This document shows positions 1 through 12,000 of a stretch of DNA of 64,000 nt, piece by piece; the stretch's first letter is position 1, and every line of letters starts with the position of its first letter. A program made the position numbers and the translations under genes. The stretch lies in NCBI RefSeq assembly GCF_001704115.1, contig NZ_CP016895.1:3100001-3164000 (forward strand), read 5' to 3'. Below the pieces are notes generated by a model. That model saw nothing but the letters and a program-made list of their open reading frames with translations. It ran no database searches and was not told where the DNA came from. Source of the DNA: Acinetobacter larvae. GTDB taxonomy: Bacteria; Pseudomonadota; Gammaproteobacteria; Pseudomonadales; Moraxellaceae.

Positions 1-3000
1 TTGTGTCGGCACAATAGGTGCAAGCGTTGGTGCATCTGGTGTAGTCACATCAATCATGACCACACGATCTTCAGTACTCAATGCAGTGGTATTTCCAGCT
101 TCATCACGTACCCTAAATTTAAAGTTTAAAGTGGTATCGGCAGTATAGGTATCGGATAAGTTATAGACCCAATCACTGCCTGCCAAACTGCTCACATCTT
201 GCCAGGTTACGCCATTATCCTTAGAAATCTGCAACATTTCACCAGTTGCCAGAGCCGTGCTTAAAGTACCTTTTACCGCTGTTGGTGTATTGTCACGTGT
301 AATGAGGTCACTATTCTGCGCTGTAATGGTTGTAGTCAAACCAGAGAGCGGCACACCATTACTCGTATCGACGTCTAAGCTAAACGTAGTGCTGAGACTT
401 GCAACAACAGGCGGAGTTAAATCAACAATGATCGTGAAATCATTACTTTTTGCGCCCTCATTACCCACGGCTGAAACCACCTTGGCATAATAGCTACTAC
501 TACCTTCAGTTAGACCTGTTAGTGCATAGCTCCATGTTAGATTCACGGCATCGACCGTGGCATAACCTAAAAGACTATTGTCACTGGCATAGACTGCGAC
601 TTGATGACCCACACCCAGTGCTGCACTGATCGTCCCATTCAACACAGGAGCGGTATCATCTGTTTTAGTATTAGATGCAAAATCACCAGTAATCGCGCCT
701 ACATCATCGGTATAGGTGTTGATCGTTACGGTTTCTAAAGGAATGAGCGTATCGTAATCCTGACTTGCTGATGCGGCAGAATTTTTATTCCCAGCACTAT
801 CTGTTGCCACATTTGCAGCCACATTTACCGTGATGGTGCCAAGACTATTGGCTGTTGGTGTAACCAATAAGGTATATGTGTGAGCATCTACTTGGGTTAA
901 AGTTGATGCCGCTGTTCCACCAGCGACAACAATGTCGCTTAACTCAAAATCAGCCACATCCTTATTAAAACTAAATGTAAAGGTCACTGGATCATTGGTA
1001 ATACTCGCAGCAACATCATCTGTAATGGTTAAACTGAGTGGTATCAGGTCGGTAATAAAGCCCGCGCTGCCATCCAACACATCACCTTTACCTAGGTTCC
1101 CAGCAAGATCGCTATAACTATCATCGGCAACACTGATGCTCGGTTGATCTGTACCACTTTGGGTAAAGCTTGCTGTCCAAGTAATATTGTCTGTTGTGGT
1201 TAAGCCAGTTAAGTTACCACCGACTGTGGTGATATCACTCGCATCAAAGCCAGTCACAGCCTCACTAAATTTAAAGGTCACTGTCACCACTTCACCCACA
1301 GACAACACTAAGTCTGTGGCACTGATCTCAAGTGTCGGCGCTGTGGTATCGGTAATAAAGCCCGCGCTGCCATCCAACACATCACCTTTACCTAGGTTCC
1401 CAGCAAGATCGCTATAACTATCATCGGCAACACTGATGCTCGGTTGATCTGTACCACTTTGGGTAAAGCTTGCTGTCCAAGTAATATTGTCTGTTGTGGT
1501 TAAGCCAGTTAAGTTACCACCGACTGTGGTGATATCACTCGCATCAAAGCCAGTCACAGCCTCGCTAAATTTAAAGGTCACTGTCACCACTTCACCCACA
1601 GACAACACTAAGTCTGTGGCACTGATCTCAAGTGTCGGCGCTGTGGTATCGGTAATAAAGCCCGCGCTGCCATCCAACACATCACCTTTACCTAGGTTCC
1701 CAGCAAGATCGCTATAACTATCATCGGCAACACTGATGCTCGGTTGATCTGTACCACTTTGGGTAAAGCTTGCTGTCCAAGTAATATTGTCTGTTGTGGT
1801 TAAGCCAGTTAAGTTACCACCGACTGTGCTGATATCACTCGCATCAAAGCCAGTCACAGCCTCACTAAATTTAAAGGTCACTGTCACCACTTCACCCACA
1901 GACAACACTAAGTCTGTGGCACTGATCTCAAGTGTCGGCGCTGTGGTATCGGTAATAAAGCCCGCGCTGGCATCCAATACATCACCTTTACCTAGGTTCC
2001 CAGCAAGATCGCTATAACTATCATCGGCAACACTGATGCTCGGTTGATCTGTACCACTTTGGGTAAAGCTTGCTGTCCAAGTAATATTGTCTGTTGTGGT
2101 TAAGCCAGTTAAGTTACCACCGACTGTGGTGATATCACTCGCATCAAAGCCAGTCACAGCCTCGCTAAATTTAAAGGTCACTGTCACCACTTCACCCACA
2201 GACAACACTAAGTCTGTGGCACTGATCTCAAGTGTCGGCGCTGTGGTATCGGTAATAAAGCCCGCGCTGGCATCCAACACATCACCTTTACCTAGGTTCC
2301 CAGCAAGATCGCTATAACTATCATCGGCAACACTGATGCTCGGTTGATCTGTACCACTTTGGGTAAAGCTTGCTGTCCAAGTAATATTGTCTGTTGTGGT
2401 TAAGCCAGTTAAGTTACCACCGACTGTGCTGATATCACTCGCATCAAAGCCAGTCACAGCCTCGCTAAATTTAAAGGTCACTGTCACCACTTCACCCACA
2501 GACAACACTAAGTCTGTGGCACTGATCTCAAGTGTCGGCGCTGTGGTATCGGTAATAAAGCCCGCGCTGGCATCCAACACATCACCTTTACCTAGGTTCC
2601 CAGCAAGATCGCTATAACTATCATCGGCAACACTGATGCTCGGTTGATCTGTACCACTTTGGGTAAAGCTTGCTGTCCAAGTAATATTGTCTGTTGTGGT
2701 TAAGCCAGTTAAGTTACCACCGACTGTGCTGATATCACTCGCATCAAAGCCAGTCACAGCCTCGCTAAATTTAAAGGTCACTGTCACCACTTCACCCACA
2801 GACAACACTAAGTCTGTGGCACTGATCTCAAGTGTCGGCGCTGTGGTATCGGTAATAAAGCCCGCGCTGCCATCCAACACATCACCTTTACCTAGGTTCC
2901 CAGCAAGATCGCTATAACTATCATCGGCAACACTGATGCTCGGTTGATCTGTACCACTTTGGGTAAAGCTTGCTGTCCAAGTAATATTGTCTGTTGTGGT

Positions 3001-6000
3001 TAAGCCAATTAAGTTACCACCGACTGTGCTGATATCACTCGCATCAAAGCCAATTACAGCCTCGCTAAATTTAAAGGTGACAGTAATCACTTCACCGGCT
3101 GACAGTACTAAATCAGTGGCACTGATCTCAAGTGTCGGCGCACTATCATCGGTAATAAAACCATCTGTTGCATCAACAACATCGCCAGTACCAGCATTCC
3201 CCGCAACATCCGTATAACTTCCATCATTCACTTTAATACTGGGTTGTTCACTGCCACTTTGGGTAAAGCTTGCAGTCCAAGTAATATTGTCTGTTGTAGT
3301 CAAGCCCGTTAAGTTACCACCTGTTGTGAGTACATCACTGCTATCAAAACTACTTACTGCTTCACTAAACTTAAAGGTCACAGTAATTGTTTCACCCGCG
3401 GCTAGTTCCAAATCACTCACAGAAATACTCAGGCTTGGTGCTTGTATATCCACCACCAAATCAAAGCTTTCTGGCGCACTTTCATTGCCCGCCTGATCTG
3501 TTTGTGTCACTTGTAAATGATGCGGACCTTCAGTCAATGGGCTGGTCGGTTCAATGCTCCACGTTCCATCCGCTGCTGCCACCGTGGTCCCTAAGATGGT
3601 ACCGTCTGTATCTTTTAAGGTAACGGTCGCATTCGGCTCTGCACCATGCCCCTTCACCGTTGGATGGGTGTCATTGGTACTGCCTCCTGCTGTGATCTGA
3701 CCCACGATGTATTCCACATCATCAATTACTTCATCTATCTGTAATTGTGCTGGTGCTTGAGTGTCTAAATTAATCTCATAGACCGCGGAAGGTGCACCAG
3801 TATCACCGGTATTATTTCGAACCGCAGCGGTATAACTATAATGACCATCACTGCCTAAGTTATCCGTGAACTGCCATGTGGTGCCTGTTACTGTAGCCGT
3901 TCCCACCTCAACACCATCACGGAAGATCACCACAACATCACCAGCTGACAATGCCGAACCAATCGAACCTTCTAAGGTCGGTGTCTGATCATTGGTATAG
4001 CCTTTGTTGCTCACCACACCTTGTACTGGATCGACATTATCCAATACCCGTACAATCGCAACACTTTGTGATGCACCATCAAAGTTGGTGTTGATGTTAT
4101 AGCTATTGCTCAGGGCTGAAGTATTGCCAGCCAAGTCTTCAACTTGTGCGGTATAAGTATAACTTTGACCACTGGCCAAACTGGCATCACTAAAGCTCCA
4201 GTTATTTCCTGTCACCGTTGCTGTACCAATCTTCACCCCATCGCGATAGACCACCAGCACTTCACCTGCCGTTAAGGCACTGCTCAATGTTCCCTTAATT
4301 TCTGGGGTATCATCATTGGTAAAGCCACCATTCGCCACCACACCTGTGACTGGGGCTTTATTGTCCACCACCTCGGTAATGCTGACACTTTGACTCGGCG
4401 CTACGGTATCAATATGAATGGTATAGCTATTGGACTCAGTGCCTGCAATACCCGCTGCACTTTCAACCACCACACTATAAGTATATTGTTCACCATGCTG
4501 TAAGTTGCTGTCTTGGAAAGTCCATGTTTGTCCTGTGACGATCGCTTCACCAATCACTTGACCATCACGCAGCACCACAACTTTTTCACCTGCTGCCAAT
4601 GCTTCCGCTAAATTACCTTTAACCAAAGGCGCAGTATCATTGCTATAACCATTATTGGCAATAACACCAACTACAGGGTCAACATCATCTTCAATCTCGG
4701 TAATGGTCGCAATATTACTTGAACCATCCGTCACATAGCTAAGATCAAATGGATTAGAGCTTGGACCTGTCAGCCCAGAAGCATCTTCAACCTGTGCGGT
4801 ATAGCGATAGTCTTGACCATTGACCAAACCATGATCGGTATAAGTCCATGTGGTTGCACCATTGGCGATGGTCGCTGTACCTACTTTGACCCCATCACGA
4901 TAGATCACAATCACTTCGTTGGCAGCCAAGACACTGCTAATGCTACCGTTTAAGCTTGGCGTAGAATCATCTGTAATCGCACCCGATGCCAATTCACCCG
5001 TCACTGGACCGACGTTATCAGTCGCCGAGATGATCTGCACCGTTTGTGTTGGGGCAATAGTATCGACATTGATCACATAGTTATTAGAAATACCACCTCG
5101 GTTACCTGCGGCGTCTTCAACCCGTGCGCTGTACTCATACTGTTTGCCATTTTCAAGACCGCTGTCTTTAAAGCTCCACGTCTGTCCTGTGACAATCGCT
5201 TCGCCGACGACCTGACCATCACGCAGTACCACAACCTTTTCAGCATTGCCCAAAGCTTGGCTCAGCGTACCTTGTAAGGTCGGTGCAGTGTCATCGGTAT
5301 AGCCATTATTGGCAACACTGCCTATCACTGGACTCACCGCATCTAAGATATCAATGATCTGCGTCGCTTGTGTTGGTGCAACACTATCCACCACCAAATC
5401 AAAGCTTTCTGGTGCACTTTCATTGCCCGCCTGATCTGTTTGTGTGACTTGTAAATGATGCGGACCTTCAGTCAATGGGCTGGTCGGTTCAATGCTCCAC
5501 GTTCCATCTGCTGCTGCCACCGTGGTTCCTAAGATGGTACCGTCCGTATCTTTTAAGGTAACGGTCGCATTCGGCTCTGCACCATGCCCCTTCACCGTTG
5601 GATGGGTGTCATTGGTACTGCCCCCTGCTGTGATCTGACCCACGATGTATTCCACATCATCAATTACTTCATCTATCTGTAATTGCGAGGGTGCTTGGGT
5701 GTCTAAATTAATCTCATAGACCGCGGAAGGTGCACCAGTATCACCGGTATTAGTTCGAACCGCAGCGGTATAACTATAATGACCATCACTGCCTAAGTTG
5801 TCCGTGAACTGCCATGTGGTACCTGTTACCGTAGCCGTTCCCACCTCAACACCATCACGGAAGATCACCACAACATCACCAGCTGACAATGCCGAAGCAA
5901 TCGAACCTTCTAAGGTCGGTGTCTGATCATTGGTATAGCCTTTGTTGCTCACCACACCTTGTACTGGATCGACATTATCCAATACCCGTACAATCGCAAC

Positions 6001-9000
6001 ACTTTGTGATGCACCATCAAAGTTGGTGTTGATGTTATAGCTATTGCTCAGGGCTGAGGTATTGCCAGCCAAGTCTTCAACTTGTGCGGTATAAGTATAA
6101 CTTTGACCACTGGCCAAACTGGCATCACTAAAGCTCCAGTTATTTCCTGTCACCGTTGCTGTACCAATCTTCACCCCATCACGATAGACCACCAGCACTT
6201 CACCTGCCGTTAAGGCACTGCTCAATGTTCCCTTAATTTCTGGGGTATCATCATTGGTAAAGCCACCATTCGCCACCACACCTGTGACTGGGGCTTTATT
6301 GTCCACCACCTCGGTAATGCTGACACTTTGACTCGGCGCTACGGTATCAATATGAATGGTATAGCTATTGGACTCAGTGCCTGCAATACCCGCTGCACTT
6401 TCAACCACCACACTATAAGTATATTGTTCACCATGCTGTAAGTTGCTGTCTTGGAAAGTCCATGTTTGCCCTGTGACAATGGCTTCACCAATCACTTGAC
6501 CATCACGCAGCACCACAACTTTTTCACCTGCTGCCAATGCTTCCGCTAAGTTACCTTTAACCAAAGGCGCGGTATCATTGCTATAACCATTATTGGCAAT
6601 AACACCAACTACAGGGTCGACATCATCTTCAATCTCGGTAATGGTCGCAATATTACTTGAACCATCCGTCACATAGCTAAGGTCAAATGGATTAGAGCTT
6701 GGACCTGTCAGCCCAGAAGCATCTTCAACCTGTGCGGTATAGCGATAGTCTTGACCATTAACCAAACCATGATCGGTATAAGTCCATGTGGTTGCACCAT
6801 TGGCGATGGTCGCTGTACCTACTTTGACCCCATCACGATAGATCACAATCACTTCGTTGGCAGCCAAAACACTGCTAATGCTACCGTTTAAGCTTGGCGT
6901 AGAATCATCTGTAATCGCACCCGATGCCAATTCACCCGTCACTGGACCGACGTTATCGGTCGCCGAGATGATCTGCACCGTTTGTGTTGGGGCAATAGTA
7001 TCGACATTGATCACATAGTTATTAGAAATACCACCTCGGTTACCTGCGGCATCTTCAACCCGTGCGCTGTACTCATACTGTTTGCCATTTTCAAGACCGC
7101 TGTCTTTAAAGCTCCACGTCTGTCCTGTGACAATGGCTTCGCCGACGACCTGACCATCACGCAGTACCACAACCTTTTCAGCATTGCCCAAAGCTTGGCT
7201 CAGCGTACCTTGTAAGGTCGGTGCAGTGTCATCGGTATAGCCATTATTGGCAACACTGCCTATCACTGGACTCACAGCATCTAAGATATCAATGATCTGC
7301 GTCGCTTGTGTTGGTGCAACACTATCCACCACCAAATCAAAGCTTTCTGGCGCACTTTCATTGCCCGCCTGATCTGTTTGTGTCACTTGTAAATGGTGTG
7401 GACCTTCAGTTAATGGGCTGGTCGGTTCAATGCTCCACGTTCCATCTGCTGCTGCCACCGTGGTTCCTAAGATGGTACCGTCCGTATCTTTTAAGGTAAC
7501 GGTCGCATTCGGCTCTGCACCATGCCCCTTCACCGTTGGATGGGTGTCATTGGTACTGCCCCCTGCTGTGATCTGACCCACGATGTATTCCACATCATCA
7601 ATTACTTCATCTATCTGTAATTGTGCTGGTGCTTGGGTGTCTAAATTAATTTCATAGACCGCGGAAGGTGCACCAGTATCACCGGTATTAGTTCGAACCG
7701 CAGCGCTATAACTATAATGACCATCACTGCCTAAGTTGTCCGTGAACTGCCATGTGGTGCCTGTTACCGTAGCCGTTCCCACCTCAACACCATCACGGAA
7801 GATCACCACAACATCACCAGCTGACAATGCCGAACCAATCGAACCTTCTAAGGTCGGTGTCTGATCATTGGTATAGCCTTTGTTGCTCACCACACCTTGT
7901 ACTGGATCGACATTATCCAATACCCGTACAATCGCAACACTTTGTGATGCACCATCAAAGTTGGTGTTGATGTTATAGCTATTGCTCAGGGCTGAGGTAT
8001 TGCCAGCCAAGTCTTCAACTTGTGCGGTATAAGTATAACTTTGACCACTGGCCAAACTAGCATCACTAAAGCTCCAGTTATTTCCTGTCACCGTTGCGGT
8101 ACCAATCTTCACCCCATCGCGATAGACCACCAGCACTTCACCTGCCGTTAAGGCGCTGCTCAATGTTCCCTTAATTTCTGGGGTATCATCATTGGTAAAG
8201 CCACCATTCGCCACCACACCTGTGACTGGGGCTTTATTGTCCACCACCTCGGTAATGCTGACACTTTGACTCGGCGCTACGGTATCAATATGAATGGTAT
8301 AGCTATTGGACTCAGTGCCCGCAATACCCGCTGCACTTTCAACCACCACACTATAAGTATATTGTTCACCATGCTGTAAGTTGCTGTCTTGGAAAGTCCA
8401 TGTTTGTCCTGTGACAATGGCTTCACCAATCACTTGACCATCACGCAGCACCACAACTTTTTCACCCGCTGCCAATGCTTCCGCTAAATTACCTTTAACC
8501 AAAGGTGCGGTATCATTGCTATAACCATTATTGGCAATAACACCAACTACAGGGTCGACATCATCTTCAATCTCGGTAATGGTCGCAATATTACTTGAAC
8601 CATCCGTCACATAGCTAAGATCAAATGGATTAGAGCTTGGACCTGTCAGCCCAGAAGCATCTTCAACCTGTGCGGTATAGCGATAGTCTTGACCATTGAC
8701 CAAACCATGATCGGTATAAGTCCATGTGGTTGCACCATTGGCGATGGTCGCTGTACCTACTTTGACCCCATCACGATAGATCACAATCACTTCGTTGGCA
8801 GCCAAGACACTGCTAATGCTACCGTTTAAGCTTGGCGTAGAATCATCTGTAATCGCACCCGATGCCAATTCACCCGTCACTGGACCGACGTTATCAGTCG
8901 CCGAGATGATCTGCACCGTTTGTGTTGGGGCAATAGTATCGACATTGATCACATAGTTATTAGAAATACCACCTCGGTTACCTGCGGCATCTTCAACCCG

Positions 9001-12000
9001 TGCGCTGTACTCATACTGTTTGCCATTTTCAAGACCGCTGTCTTTAAAGCTCCACGTCTGTCCTGTGACAATCGCTTCGCCGACGACCTGACCATCACGC
9101 AGTACCACAACCTTTTCAGCATTGCCCAAAGCTTGGCTCAGCGTACCTTGTAAGGTCGGTGCAGTGTCATCGGTATAGCCATTATTGGCAACACTGCCTA
9201 TTACTGGACTCACCGCATCTAAGATATCAATGATCTGCGTCGCTTGTGTTGGTGCAACACTATCCACCACCAAATCAAAGCTTTCTGGCGCACTTTCATT
9301 GCCCGCCTGATCTGTTTGTGTGACTTGTAAATGATGCGGACCTTCAGTCAATGGGCTGGTCGGTTCAATGCTCCACGTTCCATCCGCTGCTGCCACCGTG
9401 GTCCCTAAGATGGTACCGTCTGTATCTTTTAAGGTAACGGTCGCATTCGGCTCTGCACCATGCCCCTTCACCGTTGGATGGGTGTCATTGGTACTGCCCC
9501 CTGCTGTGATCTGACCCACGATGTATTCCACATCATCAATTACTTCATCTATCTGTAATTGCGAGGGTGCTTGGGTGTCTAAATTAATCTCATAGACCGC
9601 GGAAGGTGCACCAGTATCACCGGTATTAGTTCGAACCGCAGCGGTATAACTATAATGACCATCACTGCCTAAGTTGTCCGTGAACTGCCATGTGGTACCT
9701 GTTACCGTAGCCGTTCCCACCTCAACACCATCACGGAAGATCACCACAACATCACCAGCTGACAATGCCGAAGCAATCGAACCTTCTAAGGTCGGTGTCT
9801 GATCATTGGTATAGCCTTTGTTGCTCACCACACCTTGTACTGGATCGACATTATCCAATACCCGTACAATCGCAACACTTTGTGATGCACCATCAAAGTT
9901 GGTGTTGATGTTATAGCTATTGCTCAGGGCTGAGGTATTGCCAGCCAAGTCTTCAACTTGTGCGGTATAAGTATAACTTTGACCACTGGCCAAACTGGCA
10001 TCACTAAAGCTCCAGTTATTTCCTGTCACCGTTGCTGTACCAATCTTCACCCCATCTCGATAGACCACCAGCACTTCACCTGCCGTTAAGGCACTGCTCA
10101 ATGTTCCCTTAATTTCTGGGGTATCATCATTGGTAAAGCCACCATTCGCCACCACACCTGTGACTGGGGCTTTATTGTCCACCACCTCGGTAATGCTGAC
10201 ACTTTGACTCGGCGCTACGGTATCAATATGAATGGTATAGCTATTGGACTCAGTGCCTGCAATACCCGCTGCACTTTCAACCACCACACTATAAGTATAT
10301 TGTTCACCATGCTGTAAGTTGCTGTCTTGAAAAGTCCATGTTTGTCCTGTGACAATGGCTTCACCAATCACTTGACCATCACGCAGCACCACAACTTTTT
10401 CACCCGCTGCCAATGCTTCCGCTAAATTACCTTTAACCAAAGGCGCGGTATCATTGCTATAACCATTATTGGCAATAACACCAACTACAGGGTCGACATC
10501 ATCTTCAATCTCGGTAATGGTCGCAATATTGCTTGAACCATCCGTTACATAGCTAAGGTCAAATGGATTAGAGCTTGGACCTGTCAGCCCAGAAGCATCT
10601 TCAACCTGTGCGGTATAGCGATAGTCTTGACCATTGACCAAACCATGATCGGTATAAGTCCATGTGGTTGCACCATTGGCGATGGTCGCTGTACCTACTT
10701 TGACCCCATCACGATAGATCACAATCACTTCGTTGGCAGCCAAGACACTGCTAATGCTACCGTTTAAGCTTGGCGTAGAATCATCTGTAATCGCACCCGA
10801 TGCCAATTCACCCGTCACTGGACCGACGTTATCAGTCGCCGAGATGATCTGCACCGTTTGTGTTGGGGCAATAGTATCGACATTGATCACATAGTTATTA
10901 GAAATACCACCTCGGTTACCTGCGGCGTCTTCAACCCGTGCGCTGTACTCATACTGTTTGCCATTTTCGAGACCGCTGTCTTTAAAGCTCCACGTCTGTC
11001 CTGTGACAATCGCTTCGCCGACGACCTGACCATCACGCAGTACCACAACCTTTTCAGCATTGCCCAAAGCTTGGCTCAGCGTACCTTGTAAGGTCGGTGC
11101 CGTGTCATCGGTATAGCCATTATTGGCAACACTGCCTATCACAGGACTCACCGCATCTAAGATATCAATGATCTGCGTCGCTTGTGTTGGTGCAACACTA
11201 TCCACCACCAAATCAAAGCTTTCTGGCGCACTTTCATTGCCCGCCTGATCTGTTTGTGTCACTTGTAAATGATGCGGACCTTCAGTCAATGGGCTGGTCG
11301 GTTCAATGCTCCACGTTCCATCTGCTGCTGCCACCGTAGTTCCTAAGATGGTACCGTCTGTATCTTTTAAGGTAACGGTCGCATTCGGCTCTGCACCATG
11401 CCCCTTCACCGTTGGATGGGTGTCATTGGTACTGCCCCCTGCTGTGATCTGACCCACGATGTATTCCACATCATCAATTACTTCATCTATCTGTAATTGT
11501 GCTGGTGCTTGGGTGTCGACCAAAATTTCAAACGCCGCACTGATTGGACCGACTTTCCCGCTGTCATTCTCCACTCGAGCGCTATATTCGTATAAGCCAT
11601 CAGCTAAAGTACTGTCGGTAAAATGATACTTATTATCCGCACCTAAAGTTGCCGTACCCACTTTAACGCCATCACGATAAATATTGATAACATCGCCAGA
11701 TGCAAGCGTCCCCGTTAAAACAAGGTTCAAGGTTGGTGTCGGGTCATTGGTACTACTGCCCGATGTAAAGTCACCAACTTGTGGATTGACGTTATCACTA
11801 TAACTTTCAATCTCCACCAATGCAGAAGGTACGGCAACATCAACCACAGCCGTTGTTTCCGGTGAGGTATTGCCAGCTTTATCTGTCGCAGTGGCTTTGA
11901 TTTCATCGCCATCTTTTAGACCGGGATTCGGCACCGTCCAAGTCCCATTCGGATTGGTCGTGGTTGTTTCCGTGCTGCCATCTGGGAAAGTCACGGTCAC

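Noticed and set aside
1187..3217. Series of identical 76-aa plus-strand ORFs at a 300-bp period
   Set aside because: Shadows of the tandem repeat in the opposite-strand adhesin frame.
5044..11091. Identical 77-aa plus-strand ORFs at a 1,938-bp period
   Set aside because: Shadows of the higher-order repeat; the true frame is the minus strand.
1041..11517. Possible CRISPR array from regular repeats
   Set aside because: Units are 300 bp and 1,938 bp of continuous coding sequence with no unique spacers, and there are no cas genes.
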